Both the position numbers and the translations under genes were made by a program. The notes under the pieces are model-generated. The model made no database searches and was not told the origin of the DNA. It saw only the letters and a list, made by a program, of their open reading frames with translations. DNA of 64,000 nt from Echinicola vietnamensis DSM 17526 (GTDB lineage Bacteria > Bacteroidota > Bacteroidia > Cytophagales > Cyclobacteriaceae). Shown piece by piece: positions 33,954-43,092 of this stretch. Each line of letters begins with the position of its first letter. The stretch's first letter is position 1. The DNA lies in the NCBI RefSeq assembly GCF_000325705.1, contig NC_019904.1, forward strand, positions 938,001-1,002,000, given 5' to 3'.

Positions 33954-34640
33954 TTAGTTTTTTCCTGCTACTGTAATTACGATTTCTCCTTTTATGGTAT
34001 TTTCATTATAATAATCAATAAGTTCTTCCAAGGTCCCCCTGATGTTCTCTTCGTACATCTTGGTGAGCTCTCTGGAGACACAGGCCATCCTGTCCCCACC
34101 AAATGCCTCCATGAGTTGTGTAAGGGTTTTTAACAGCCGATGGGGAGACTCATAAAATATCATGGTGCGCTGCTCTTCCAGCAGATTCTCAATACGCGTT
34201 TTGCGCCCCTTTTTATGAGGCAAAAATCCTTCAAACACAAAGCGGTCATTGGGAAGTGCTGAATTCACCAGGGCAGGCACAAAAGCAGTGGCTCCAGGCA
34301 GGCAATTCACTTCCAACCCTGCTTCTCGAACGGCCCTTACCAATAAGAAACCAGGATCGGATATGGCAGGCGTCCCGGCATCACTCACCAGCGCAAACTG
34401 TTCTCCCGCCTCCATGCGTGCCACCAATTTTTCTACGGTTTTGTGCTCATTAAAAATATGATAGCTCTGCAAAGGCCGCTGGATTTCCAGGTGCTTCAGC
34501 AGTTTTCCTGTCGTCCGCGTATCTTCGGCCAAAATAACATCTACACGCTGGAGCACGTCTATGGCCCGGAGCGTAATATCCTGCAGATTCCCGATTGGCG
34601 TAGGCACCAGGTAAAGGTGCGGCTTTATTTCTTCGGTCAT
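33954..34640 (-). CDS. rsmI: 16S rRNA (cytidine(1402)-2'-O)-methyltransferase RsmI
   Basis: The 228-residue SAM-dependent methyltransferase modifies C1402 in the 30S P site. Signatures are LYLVPTPIGNLQDITLRAIDVL at the N-terminus, VILAEDTRTTGKLLKH, LVSDAGTPAISDPGFLLVRA, the SAM-binding VNCLPGATAFVPALVNSAL, and FYESPHRLLKTL. The C-terminus ends soon after KGEIVITVAG, so the short form without the extra C-terminal domain is present. Its start overlaps the stop of the pterin dehydratase gene by one base, implying translational coupling. Its stop is 3 nt before the IMPase start. Confidence 0.97.
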   Translation of the reverse strand: MTEEIKPHLYLVPTPIGNLQDITLRAIDVLQRVDVILAEDTRTTGKLLKHLEIQRPLQSYHIFNEHKTVEKLVARMEAGEQFALVSDAGTPAISDPGFLLVRAVREAGLEVNCLPGATAFVPALVNSALPNDRFVFEGFLPHKKGRKTRIENLLEEQRTMIFYESPHRLLKTLTQLMEAFGGDRMACVSRELTKMYEENIRGTLEELIDYYNENTIKGEIVITVAGKN

Positions 34641-34870
34641 TAGATCAGCTTATCGATGGCAGCGGCCAATTTTTTATCCTTATCCGTGACTTTATTGCCG
34701 GCATCATGGGTTGTCAAGGCTATGGTCACTGAATTATAGACATTGCTCCAGTTGGGATGATGACCTTGCTCCTCAGCCAAAAAGGCTACCCTGGTCATAA
34801 AAGCAAAAGCTTCTTGAAAATCTGAAAATTCGAATACTCTTATAAGTTGATCATTTTTCTCTTCCCACAT
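34640..34870 (-). CDS. 4a-hydroxytetrahydrobiopterin dehydratase (PCD/DCoH)
   Basis: The small 76-residue protein has the PCD active-site motif [26 protein letters not shown] (His-His-Pro plus the T-H-D-A-G turn). This enzyme dehydrates 4a-hydroxy-tetrahydropterin, recycling the cofactor of aromatic amino acid hydroxylases. It is shorter than the roughly 95-105 residues of many homologues: the N-terminal strand-helix is brief, starting [21 protein letters not shown]. No phenylalanine hydroxylase gene is in the window. PCD also works in molybdopterin and other pterin chemistry. It lies 12 nt downstream of the DUF493 gene and overlaps rsmI by one base. Confidence 0.9.
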   Translation of the reverse strand: MWEEKNDQLIRVFEFSDFQEAFAFMTRVAFLAEEQGHHPNWSNVYNSVTIALTTHDAGNKVTDKDKKLAAAIDKLI

Positions 34871-34882
34871 AGCAAATTTGAT

Positions 34883-35152
34883 TTATAACGAAATGATTCC
34901 TTCTATTTTGGATGCGCGTTCATATACCTCTATGATCGACTGGCTGTCCCTCATCATTGCTTTGATGGTCGCACTGACATAGGTACCCTTTGCCGATTCC
35001 TTAAAGACCACCTCATGCTTCGGCAGCAATCCCCTTACTTCGTCTTCCTTACCACTTGGCACAATAAATTTAAACATGTACAATGCCGGAAAACTGGTTT
35101 GCTCATCAAGCTTCTCTTTAAAAGCGGCCTTATTAAACTCCTTCTTCATCAT
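34883..35152 (-). CDS. DUF493 (YbeD-like) protein
   Basis: The 89-residue ACT-like alpha/beta protein matches DUF493/YbeD: FPALYMFKFIVPSGKEDEVR, the middle strand, then KGTYVSATIKAMMRDSQSIIEVYERASKIEGIISL. Members are widespread regulatory-looking small proteins. Their function is unsettled. It is the first gene of a compact group with PCD, rsmI and the IMPase gene. A second Met directly after the first is an alternative start. Confidence 0.88.
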   Translation of the reverse strand: MMKKEFNKAAFKEKLDEQTSFPALYMFKFIVPSGKEDEVRGLLPKHEVVFKESAKGTYVSATIKAMMRDSQSIIEVYERASKIEGIISL

Positions 35153-35207
35153 ATTAGTCGAATTTACTGTATTAACACGACAGATAAAAAATTAAATCCA
35201 TAAACAC

Positions 35208-35241
35208 GAAAATCCCATCCTCAAGAGAGAATGGGATTTTC
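35208..35241. terminator. Bidirectional-type hairpin between DUF493 and PpiD-like genes
   Basis: GAAAATCCCAT (35208-35218) pairs perfectly with ATGGGATTTTC (35231-35241) across 12 nt. It lies 19 nt after the stop of the PpiD-like gene on the minus strand. The T-rich 3' arm is inside the stem, so efficiency is uncertain. Confidence 0.7.
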
Positions 35242-35259
35242 ATGAATTTAACATTCTTA

Positions 35260-37368
35260 CTAGAAGAATTTATATCTGTAATCCTTAACTTCGGCCAATT
35301 CCTCGGCAGCCATCATGATCATATAGGCTGTACGTTGCTGCTCGTTGGCTTTAAGTTGGTTTTGGTACATGGTGTAGTCAGCTACTTCACCCGCTGGGGT
35401 TTTGCTGTTAAGCTTGGCTACGACCACACCAATATCCTCCTTGATAGGCTGTGTGATCTGTCCTGCTTCCAATCCAAACACGGCTCCGACTGCTTTTGGA
35501 GCGTAGCCGATACCCGGGATGGTATTTTCACTCAATTTCAAACTTGGTGCTGTGCCCACGGACGCCTCATTCGGGAACACCGCTTTCATATCCTCAAGGC
35601 TTGCCTTACCAGAAAGTTTATCCGCGATCATTTTAAATTTCTTCTCACGCATCACTTGATCTCTGACCACGCCCTTTACTTGGCTCAGCTCCACTTCACC
35701 TTCTTCAGTTTTACCCTTTAGCAAGGCTACCACATAGGCATCTTCCAGTTCAAACACTGGCGATACTCCACCGACAGAAGCATCATTGAACGCCCATCTT
35801 ACCACTTCTCTGGCACCTGTAAGGTTATTAATGGACCTGGCATTGGTGGCAAGGCCATTGGCATCCATCACACGATATCCTTCTTCATTGGAATTGGTCT
35901 TGAACTGATCTGCATTGCCGGTGTTGGCGGCGAACATATCAGCGTCTCTGAAGACCTCATTTCTGGTGGCATCACTTGGGATCAGTTCTTTCTCCAAAAT
36001 GGCAATTTTCACTACCTCACTCTTCGGAAGCTCTGTTACATTAATGATGTGAAAGCCATATTCTGTTTCGATCAATTTACCGATTAAGCCTGTCTCGTTT
36101 CTAGCAAACACGGCATCAGCAAACGGCTCTACAAAATCTTCTTTGGCAAACCATCCAAGGTCACCTCCCCGCTGGGCGGTGCCGTCCTGTCCATACTGCT
36201 GTGCGGCTGCAAAGAAGTTTCCTCCTTCTTCCAACTGGGCCAATACGGTCTCTGCTTGTGTTTTTACACCTGCTTTTGCAGCATCGTCCATCCCTTGGGT
36301 ACTGAAAAGGATATGACTTGCTCTCATGCGAGGCGTGCCTTCATATTGCGCTGAAAGCTTATAGCTTACATAAGTGCTTCTGTTGGTAATGAATGGCCCA
36401 TAAACCGTACCTACCTCGGGATCTTCCACATTAGAGGTGAAGTCAGCTGGCAGTGCCTGCCCTGGAAGGAAAGTTCTATACGGATTGGATATTTCTGAAT
36501 TTCTCAACACGAATACAGAATCACTATCGGCTGAACGAAGCTCCTCAGTGAGCTGGCTGATCTCATCGATTACGGCGGCAGAATCCGCTCCACTTGGATA
36601 CAGATTAAACGTCACATAAGAAATGTCCCGTGTATTCTGCGCCTCAAATTCCTCTCTGTTTTCAGAAAGATAGGCTTCCAGATCAGCATCCGTGATACTC
36701 ACAGCCGAATCAGAAATTGCATAATATGGTACAAACAGGTGCTCTACATCAGCGATACTGTTTTGCATTTTATATTGCAAGGCACCTTGCTCTTTTGTCG
36801 CATAGGACGATGATGAAAGCAAGTTATCGTATTTGATCCGCAACCTGGAGTCTGCAAAGGTCCGCTCTTGCTGCGCCCAGAAAGCTCGCTGTTGGGGCGA
36901 TGCTGATTCCAAAGACTGCAAGAAAGAAATCAACTGCTGACGATCAAATTGCCCTGTTTCTGGATTGGTAAGTTGCTGACGAAGCTCCGCTACAATGTTT
37001 TTTCCTTGCACCATATCTACCAATTCAGCATCAGAGATGGTCATGCCCAATTCTTCATACTGCTCAGAAAACACACGCTTCACTACCATCGCCTGCCAAG
37101 CTTGCTCCCGCACACTGTACATCTCATTTTCCGATGGGTTCCTTCCGGTGTTTTGCACATAGTTTTGCTTAAACTGCTCCACTTGCGCAATGTACTCCTC
37201 ATAGGAAATCTCTTCTCCGTTGATCTCTCCTACCACGGTATCCCTACCACCCAAGAGCATCGAATTGGGGCCCAATAAATCTCCTCCTACCAGGAAAAGT
37301 ATCAACCCTACCGCAATCACTCCGATTGCAAGACCTGTTCTCTGTCTAATTTCTTTTATTAAAGCCAT
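35260..37368 (-). CDS. Peptidyl-prolyl isomerase, PpiD/SurA-like periplasmic chaperone
   Basis: The 702-residue protein has one N-terminal membrane anchor (TGLAIGVIAVGLILFLVGGDLLG), a SurA-N chaperone region (about 40-230, beginning VVGEINGEEISYEEYIAQVEQF) and a central parvulin rotamase domain (about 340-445: RASHILFSTQGMDDAAKAG ... GGDLGWFAKEDFVEPFADAVF ... TEYGFHIINVT). A second, divergent rotamase-like half and a C-terminal chaperone segment follow. It resembles E. coli PpiD, which guides outer-membrane proteins leaving the Sec channel. It is the last gene of the coaX-OMP-TPR-lptC-CorC cluster. This suits a role in outer-membrane protein folding. Confidence 0.9.
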   Translation of the reverse strand: MALIKEIRQRTGLAIGVIAVGLILFLVGGDLLGPNSMLLGGRDTVVGEINGEEISYEEYIAQVEQFKQNYVQNTGRNPSENEMYSVREQAWQAMVVKRVFSEQYEELGMTISDAELVDMVQGKNIVAELRQQLTNPETGQFDRQQLISFLQSLESASPQQRAFWAQQERTFADSRLRIKYDNLLSSSSYATKEQGALQYKMQNSIADVEHLFVPYYAISDSAVSITDADLEAYLSENREEFEAQNTRDISYVTFNLYPSGADSAAVIDEISQLTEELRSADSDSVFVLRNSEISNPYRTFLPGQALPADFTSNVEDPEVGTVYGPFITNRSTYVSYKLSAQYEGTPRMRASHILFSTQGMDDAAKAGVKTQAETVLAQLEEGGNFFAAAQQYGQDGTAQRGGDLGWFAKEDFVEPFADAVFARNETGLIGKLIETEYGFHIINVTELPKSEVVKIAILEKELIPSDATRNEVFRDADMFAANTGNADQFKTNSNEEGYRVMDANGLATNARSINNLTGAREVVRWAFNDASVGGVSPVFELEDAYVVALLKGKTEEGEVELSQVKGVVRDQVMREKKFKMIADKLSGKASLEDMKAVFPNEASVGTAPSLKLSENTIPGIGYAPKAVGAVFGLEAGQITQPIKEDIGVVVAKLNSKTPAGEVADYTMYQNQLKANEQQRTAYMIMMAAEELAEVKDYRYKFF

Positions 37369-37457
37369 TCTTCTAGTTTTTGAAGTGTCGCAAAATAATT
37401 ACATCTAGCGGTAAATTCAAAATATTATCGCCCACAATAATCACTTCTTCACTTCAC

Positions 37458-38741
37458 TTATGTATTTATTTTAAGTTTCACTGTATCAATCCGGTGCTCC
37501 TGCTTGGAAACTACCGTAAAAGTAAATGGCCCATACACCGCTGACTCTCCTTTTTTGGGGATGTTTTCTGTCAAGGACAAGATGAAACCGGACAGGGTAT
37601 CATAATCTCCTTCAGGTAAATTCCAATCGTACTTTTCGTTAAGGTAATCGATTTCATGGCGTGCACTGAGAAGGTATTCATCATCCGAAAGCTCCTGCTC
37701 GATCAAGTCGTCGTTATCGTATTCGTCTTCGATCTCACCAAAAATCTCCTCGATGATGTCCTCCATGCTGACGATTCCACTGGTTCCGCCAAATTCATCC
37801 ACGACCAAAGCCAAGCTTTTTCGCTCAGAAATAAATTGGACCAAAAGCTCATTCACCAATGCCGTCTCCGGAACAATGATAATCGGCGTAAGGATATCGT
37901 TGACCTCTTTGGGCTTTTTAAAGAGCTCCAAGTGGTGGCAATAGCCGATGACATCATCGATATTCTCCTTATAAACAATGATCTTCGAATGTCCACTTTC
38001 CATAAAAGTGGACTTAAGATCTTCGATACTATCTTCCACATCCACTGCCACGATATCCGTCCGGGGCACCATGCAGTCCCGTGCCTTTACTTTCTTAAAC
38101 TCTACGGCATTATCAAAGATCTTGGTATCAATATCTGTCGCGTCGTCACCTTCTGTCTCCAAGTTGTTTTGAATGAAGCTGTTCAGATCCGTTATTTTGA
38201 AAACGGGCTTGTCCTCACTGTAATCCAAGCCCAATATCCGAGTGATAAAAAAGCGGGACATCCCTACCACTAACCAAACGATGGGATACATCGTGTAGTA
38301 AATGATCATAAATGGAATGGCAAAAAAGCTCAACAGGTTATTAGGGTTGAGCATAAAGATACTCTTGGGAATAAACTCTGCCGTAATCAACACGATAAGT
38401 GTAGAAAGTACCGTTTGGATAAGCATCACCGTGACCTGATTATTCAAGCCATGGAGGCCATCGGGTAAAAATTGCAGAAAATGTGCTATGGCTGGCTCCA
38501 GCAAATACGCCATGAAAATACCATAGACTACCAACGAAACGGTATTGCCCAAGAGCGTGGTACCGATAAACTGACCCGGGTTCTTCATAAATCCCGCCAA
38601 TACCTTACCGGTAAAATCTCCCTGTTTGTTTTGAAGTTCTATGTGAAGCTTATTTGCAGACACAAACGCTATCTCCAAGCCAGAAAACAAGGCCGAAAAC
38701 ATTAAAGTGATCAAGACATAAACAAGGTATTGATATTCCAT
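37458..38741 (-). CDS. Hemolysin-family CNNM/CorC transporter-like protein (GldE-like)
   Basis: The 427-residue protein has a CNNM (DUF21) membrane domain with about four helices (residues 1-190; FSGLEIAFVSANKLHIELQNKQG and PGQFIGTTLLGNTVSLVVYG are characteristic). A CBS pair follows (about 205-330: RDCMVPRTDIVAVDVEDSI ... LALVVDEFGGTSGIVSMEDIIEEIFGEIEDEYD), then a CorC/HlyC C-terminal domain (about 345-425: DYDTLSGFIL). CorC-like proteins are linked to magnesium/cobalt efflux, and in gliding Bacteroidota the homologue GldE stabilises GldD. The precise role here is unknown. The start overlaps by one base with the stop of the small upstream membrane protein. Confidence 0.9.
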   Translation of the reverse strand: MEYQYLVYVLITLMFSALFSGLEIAFVSANKLHIELQNKQGDFTGKVLAGFMKNPGQFIGTTLLGNTVSLVVYGIFMAYLLEPAIAHFLQFLPDGLHGLNNQVTVMLIQTVLSTLIVLITAEFIPKSIFMLNPNNLLSFFAIPFMIIYYTMYPIVWLVVGMSRFFITRILGLDYSEDKPVFKITDLNSFIQNNLETEGDDATDIDTKIFDNAVEFKKVKARDCMVPRTDIVAVDVEDSIEDLKSTFMESGHSKIIVYKENIDDVIGYCHHLELFKKPKEVNDILTPIIIVPETALVNELLVQFISERKSLALVVDEFGGTSGIVSMEDIIEEIFGEIEDEYDNDDLIEQELSDDEYLLSARHEIDYLNEKYDWNLPEGDYDTLSGFILSLTENIPKKGESAVYGPFTFTVVSKQEHRIDTVKLKINT

Positions 38742-38953
38742 TATTTGCGCTTTTTCTTACCATCCTGCCCTTCGGAGGCCTGCTCATCCTGCTCAGCCCA
38801 CTTGGTCTTGAGGTATTTGTACCAAAACAGCAGTGCTACGGCAAACATAAACACAGGATACGAAAAGGTAATCCCCTGTGTCATGGTCAAGTGGGTCCCT
38901 ATGATCACCAATGCTGCTGATAATGACAGTAAAACAATTCCTTTTAATCTCAT
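38741..38953 (-). CDS. Small two-helix membrane protein of the envelope cluster
   Basis: The 70-residue protein has two membrane helices (about residues 4-24 and 29-46) and a strongly charged cytoplasmic tail (KTKWAEQDEQASEGQDGKKK). I do not recognise a family. It lies 1 nt after lptC's stop and overlaps the CorC-like start by one base, so all three should be translated from one mRNA. The tight packing argues it is real despite its size. Confidence 0.75.
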   Translation of the reverse strand: MRLKGIVLLSLSAALVIIGTHLTMTQGITFSYPVFMFAVALLFWYKYLKTKWAEQDEQASEGQDGKKKRK

Positions 38954-38954
38954 C

Positions 38955-39497
38955 TTATTCCTCCCCTTCTTGTATGGGCAATCGGCTATCTACAATATTG
39001 TACATTGTATAATTACTGAAAGATTGATCAGACTCCAATCCGGTCCCTTTGATCAGTGTTTCATCTGCTTTTTCGATCGTGAAAAACTTCTCAGTAAAAA
39101 TAATCTCTTTTCGCTCATTCCAAAACAACTCTTCGGTATTCAGCTTGTCTCCTTTTTCCATGTTATGGACCCTCACATCTCCCTCTCCACGGTACAGCTT
39201 GGTTTTATTATCAAAATAGGCTTTATCAGCCCTGATCGTAGAAGTCAACTTACCATCCACATCATAAAAATGGATCTGGATCCCATCTGGAAATTCCATG
39301 TCTTGGTTATGGAAGACCAATTGCTTTCCGGCCGACAGCTTGATGCGCACCACTGCCGAATCACTTCTGAACACTTCCATATCAGTGGTGATCCTCATAG
39401 GACCAGTATAATCGGCTAGCTGGCTCTTGTCCACACTCTCCCTACAGGAAAATCCCGCAATTATTACCAATAACACGATCACCAGGTTCCTAATCAT
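38955..39497 (-). CDS. lptC: LPS export ABC transporter periplasmic protein LptC (lipoprotein form)
   Basis: The 180-residue protein has the LptC/OstA beta-jellyroll pattern (MRITTDMEVFRSDSAVVRIK, DGIQIHFYDVDGKLTSTIRADKAYFD, LYRGEGDVRVHN, ERKEIIFTEKFFTI). LptC links the inner-membrane LptBFG extractor to the periplasmic LptA bridge in lipopolysaccharide export. The N-terminus IVLLVIIAGFSC ends in a lipobox Cys, so this form is probably a lipoprotein and not helix-anchored, as often in Bacteroidota. It lies between the TPR gene and the small membrane protein, in the middle of the cluster. Confidence 0.9.
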   Translation of the reverse strand: MIRNLVIVLLVIIAGFSCRESVDKSQLADYTGPMRITTDMEVFRSDSAVVRIKLSAGKQLVFHNQDMEFPDGIQIHFYDVDGKLTSTIRADKAYFDNKTKLYRGEGDVRVHNMEKGDKLNTEELFWNERKEIIFTEKFFTIEKADETLIKGTGLESDQSFSNYTMYNIVDSRLPIQEGEE

Positions 39498-39552
39498 GCA
39501 GCAAATTTATCAATAAAATCGAGTTAATCCCTATTAGTCAGCGGGGAATAAA

Positions 39553-39580
39553 AAAAGGCGGTCCGCAAACCGCCTTTTCA
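39553..39580. terminator. Hairpin between TPR gene and lptC
   Basis: AAAAGGCGGT (39553-39562) and ACCGCCTTTT (39569-39578) form a perfect 10-bp stem with loop CCGCAA. On the minus strand it ends with TTTTTTTATTCC, a good terminator for the OMP-TPR genes. lptC would then use its own promoter or readthrough. Confidence 0.85.
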
Positions 39581-39613
39581 TTATTGATTATTGTCGTTGA
39601 CCAATTGGCTTGG

Positions 39614-40918
39614 TTAATCTCTTGTTCTAAGGGTCACAGATTGACCTACCCAACATCCAGTATTGATGGACTGGCCTTCTTGGTAGCCTTCTGTAAACAA
39701 CTCCTCCTTGGAAGGGAATCTTGCTTTGGCATTTGCCATGCCAGAATTGTTTCCTGCTTTTGCAAATGCCTCATAGGCAGCGATAAACACGGAATAATCT
39801 TTCACACGGCTTTGACCACCTCTACAATCATTGGCTGAGCCCATGTACAAGCTTCCAATGAAGTTCCAAACATCTGCTGTCTTGGAAGAATCAAAATCCA
39901 ACACTTTCAAAGCAGATTGACGTGCAGTGGACTTTTTGCCCTGTTGTGCTTGCGCTTTGGCAAGGTCGTAATATACTTCTGCGCGCTGATTATCGTTTTC
40001 GGCCAAGTCCAACGCCCTAGTAAACATTTCTTCTGCCTTCGCGTGCTCTTTGCTTTGCATGGCACGCATACCCCTTACTTGGGAAGTAGAGAATGTTGGG
40101 CTATCGTTATCCACAATTTCCAACGCCTTGGTAAAGGCTTCCGAAGATGTACACTTGTACTGTACTGAATATTGGAATACCCTTTTGGCCAAATTAATGT
40201 TACTTGGATCTGCTTCCATCTGTGGAGCCAGCTTGTTCTGGATAAAGTCACAATCGATGATTTCCATATTTACGAGAATCTGGTCCAACGTAGACTTTTG
40301 TCCTGACACGTCCGCACCTTCCGCTTCTGCCTTATCAAGTCTTGCATAAAGCGCATCGTATATATCCAACACTTCCTCATCGGAATAGGCTTGGTTGTAG
40401 GCATAATTTCTATATACCAAATCAAAATATGCTGGAACCAAACCTGGAGTATTGATTTCACCATTCAGCTCGATATCCTTCGCAAAATAATCGGCAGCAT
40501 CCGCTACTTTTTCTTTGTCGCCACGGTAGTAGTTATAAGCATAATAAGCTTGGTTTTCGATCCAATTGGCGGTATTGTCATATTTTTCACCCCTCAGGTT
40601 ATATACCGTCATTACTGAATCTTGGTAAATTTTCTTCTGGGCCTCATCGCTGGTCTCTTTGGAAGCACCATCGTAAACGGTAACTCCATTGATATAAATG
40701 GCCTCGTTTAGATCAGGAGCATTTACCAATAACCAATGAAGAGGTTTCGTGGCCTTGATAAATTGATCCGCTTTCATGTAATCGTTGTAGGCAGCATTGT
40801 ACTCCCTAGCTTTTGCTTCCATTTTTTCGTCAGAAGGCCAATTCCATCCCTCCTGAGCTTGAGCCAAGCCCACGAAAACAAAAGACAATAACCCAAATAA
40901 TGCAAATTTAGCTTTCAT
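39614..40918 (-). CDS. Tetratricopeptide repeat protein, secreted
   Basis: The 434-residue protein has a signal peptide (MKAKFALFGLLSFVFVGLAQAQ) and helical TPR-like repeats, for example residues 30-80 (AREYNAAYNDYMKADQFIKA) and 280-350 (EHAKAEEMFTRALDLAENDN, RAEVYYDLAKAQAQQGKKST). Six or so Cys residues are spread through the second half. TPR proteins act as scaffolds. A periplasmic place in outer-membrane protein assembly fits the gene order (11 nt after the OMP gene), but no partner is proved. A terminator hairpin follows at 39553-39578. Confidence 0.8.
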   Translation of the reverse strand: MKAKFALFGLLSFVFVGLAQAQEGWNWPSDEKMEAKAREYNAAYNDYMKADQFIKATKPLHWLLVNAPDLNEAIYINGVTVYDGASKETSDEAQKKIYQDSVMTVYNLRGEKYDNTANWIENQAYYAYNYYRGDKEKVADAADYFAKDIELNGEINTPGLVPAYFDLVYRNYAYNQAYSDEEVLDIYDALYARLDKAEAEGADVSGQKSTLDQILVNMEIIDCDFIQNKLAPQMEADPSNINLAKRVFQYSVQYKCTSSEAFTKALEIVDNDSPTFSTSQVRGMRAMQSKEHAKAEEMFTRALDLAENDNQRAEVYYDLAKAQAQQGKKSTARQSALKVLDFDSSKTADVWNFIGSLYMGSANDCRGGQSRVKDYSVFIAAYEAFAKAGNNSGMANAKARFPSKEELFTEGYQEGQSINTGCWVGQSVTLRTRD

Positions 40919-40929
40919 ACTTCTTATGT

Positions 40930-42213
40930 TTATTCAAATACTTTTTTGTAGAACCAACTGTTGTCGTTGATGGAAAATCCAAGGGAAAACTTAAAATATT
41001 CCTCCTTGACCAAACCATCGTTTGTTGTACCTCTCTGCCCAAATTTTACTGCAAAATTCAGCAGAGACAAACTGTTCATCGGTATCGATGCTCCAAAATT
41101 AATGCCAATATCATTGACTTTATTTTCTCCTATAAGGTATGGTGTCTGTTCGAATTCAATGCCCGCACGGAAGGTACTCCGCATAAAAATACTCTCTATG
41201 GAGTAAATATCTGGGATAAATTGCCCCCCTAGGCCCACTCTAAATGATGATCCGAGATCATCATTCCTTCCCACAAAGGACTCATACTGCGTAAAATCCT
41301 GATGCTGAGCCTCAAGCCCAATCACAAATTTATTAATTTTTTCGAAAGATACGCCATAACCTAACTTATTAGGTAAATAAATATTTCCCTTCTCGTTTTC
41401 AAACACCGTCTGTCCATCGGAATCTTCGTCACTAGCTTCACCAATATCTGCCATTTTTGCGAACATTTTTCCATCAAGGTTACCAAAAGCCTGATAAATG
41501 GCACCAAAATTCAACCGACTCCGATCTCCAGTACGTAATGCGTAATGAACACCCCCTTTGAATGAAAAATCGTTAATGGTCAATCGGCTGTAATATTCGG
41601 ATTGACCTCCGGCGGTTATACCATCCTCATCTGTCAAAGTAATCTGCTGGTGCTTGATCGTGGATCCAAAAATATAGCCTCCTTGCAGCCCCACATTAAA
41701 ATTCTTAAACAACTCAAAACCTGTGTTTAAATACACCTCACTGATGCCGCCACGTCCTCTCATTCTACTGATCGAATAAAGGTCGGAATTGACCACTGGG
41801 GATTCCACCAAATGCTCATAATCCACCGTACTTATCTGATCCAGTCCCAAACCGACCGTCCATTTACGAGGCTTAACCGGTAAGGATACAGTAACGTAGC
41901 TAAGCCCTCCCCCGTCCAAAGTGGACGAACTGCTTTCTGTGGATGCGCGGTAGCGCTTATAATTAAAAGCCGCTTGGAAATTAAACACATTATTCTTCAC
42001 GGTCAGGGCTGGGTTCACCTGGTTTACAGACCAAGCATCACCATAACTAATACCAAGTCCTCCCATGGCTTGGTTTTGGGTAAGGCCCGAATTGTTCATG
42101 TCTCCCACTCCTATGGAACTATAGGTAGAAGAACCAATTTGGCCCTTTGCTTGAGTAAATATGAATATGGCGCAGAAAACGCCAAGTAGTTGCAGTCTAG
42201 TTTGTATTGACAT
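40930..42213 (-). CDS. Outer-membrane beta-barrel protein (FadL/PorV-like), uncharacterised
   Basis: The 427-residue protein has a signal peptide (LLGVFCAIFIFTQAKGQ) and an amphipathic beta-strand pattern throughout. Conserved start SSTYSSIGVGDMNNSGLTQN and AMGGLGISYGDAWSVNQVNPAL resemble FadL/PorV-type barrels of Bacteroidota, where a short A-M-G-G-x-x-x-A/S-x-G-D turn followed by N-P-A is common. It overlaps the 3' end of coaX by 17 nt and is followed by the TPR gene. The C-terminus ends NDNSWFYKKVFE, without the usual final Phe. The cargo is unknown. Confidence 0.8.
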   Translation of the reverse strand: MSIQTRLQLLGVFCAIFIFTQAKGQIGSSTYSSIGVGDMNNSGLTQNQAMGGLGISYGDAWSVNQVNPALTVKNNVFNFQAAFNYKRYRASTESSSSTLDGGGLSYVTVSLPVKPRKWTVGLGLDQISTVDYEHLVESPVVNSDLYSISRMRGRGGISEVYLNTGFELFKNFNVGLQGGYIFGSTIKHQQITLTDEDGITAGGQSEYYSRLTINDFSFKGGVHYALRTGDRSRLNFGAIYQAFGNLDGKMFAKMADIGEASDEDSDGQTVFENEKGNIYLPNKLGYGVSFEKINKFVIGLEAQHQDFTQYESFVGRNDDLGSSFRVGLGGQFIPDIYSIESIFMRSTFRAGIEFEQTPYLIGENKVNDIGINFGASIPMNSLSLLNFAVKFGQRGTTNDGLVKEEYFKFSLGFSINDNSWFYKKVFE

Positions 42214-42925
42214 TGTAATTTAAAATTCTATTCAATCCGTGCAGGACCAAATTGGGGATTACAAATATGTAGTCTTTTGTTAAGCTTTCAAAGAATTTCG
42301 CATCACCACCGCAAATAAACACCTTTAAATCTTGATAATGGCTCTGGTACCGCGCAATGGCTCCTTCCAATTCGAAATACACGCCATGATAAACTCCGCT
42401 TTTCATTCCCGAAGCAGTATTATTACCTATCAGGTCAGGAAATTCAGCCGAAGGAATATGCTCCAGCAGGGGCAATTTGGCAGTTTGGGCATGCATGGCC
42501 TTAAACCGCATTTCCACCCCAGGAGATATCGCACCCCCCAAGTACCGGTGGGTGTCATCGATGAAGTCATATGTAATACAAGTACCCAAGTCAATGCTCA
42601 GAACTGGACCTCCATGGGCCATTCCTTGGGCACCTATGGCCGCTGCTATTCGATCTAAGCCCAGCGTGTGTGGAGTCTCGTAACCATTCGTAACAGGAAG
42701 CGGAACAGACCGGTCCAGAAACAAAAAGCCAAAAGGAAGCATCACCTCCAACTCTTCTTGAGACCACCTTACGGAACTTACCATGACCTGATCGAATTCC
42801 CAAAGGCCAACCTTCAGGAGCAATTCATCCAAATGCGTTTCTACGCAGTCCTCTATCTGCTCTTCACCATGAAACAAAGCCGCTTTTATTCGTGTATTCC
42901 CAATGTCGATGACCAAATTTTTCAA
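42197..42925 (-). CDS. coaX: Type III pantothenate kinase
   Basis: The 242-residue ASKHA-fold kinase phosphorylates pantothenate, the first step of coenzyme A synthesis. The phosphate-binding DIGNTRIKAALF (Asp7), GLDRIAAAIGAQG, the second metal/phosphate segment VLSIDLGTCITYDFID and GGAISPGVEMRFKAMHAQTAKLP are all present. The start is TTG at 42925: an in-frame TAA lies three codons upstream and no ATG intervenes. The end overlaps the outer-membrane barrel start by 17 nt, so the CoA enzyme heads the envelope cluster. Confidence 0.95.
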   Translation of the reverse strand: MKNLVIDIGNTRIKAALFHGEEQIEDCVETHLDELLLKVGLWEFDQVMVSSVRWSQEELEVMLPFGFLFLDRSVPLPVTNGYETPHTLGLDRIAAAIGAQGMAHGGPVLSIDLGTCITYDFIDDTHRYLGGAISPGVEMRFKAMHAQTAKLPLLEHIPSAEFPDLIGNNTASGMKSGVYHGVYFELEGAIARYQSHYQDLKVFICGGDAKFFESLTKDYIFVIPNLVLHGLNRILNYNVNTN

Positions 42926-43092
42926 TACTTCTTATTCAAAAGCCCTGCTACATTTACTTATTATTTAGGATGTTTGCGGTAAGCAACATTACCCCAAATT
43001 TCGGCCCTAAATTAAGGATTTTAAAAAGTCCGTTTGAAATACGTTCATTAAAATTAACTTTAAGCTTTCATTTTTAACAAACTTTAACCCTT

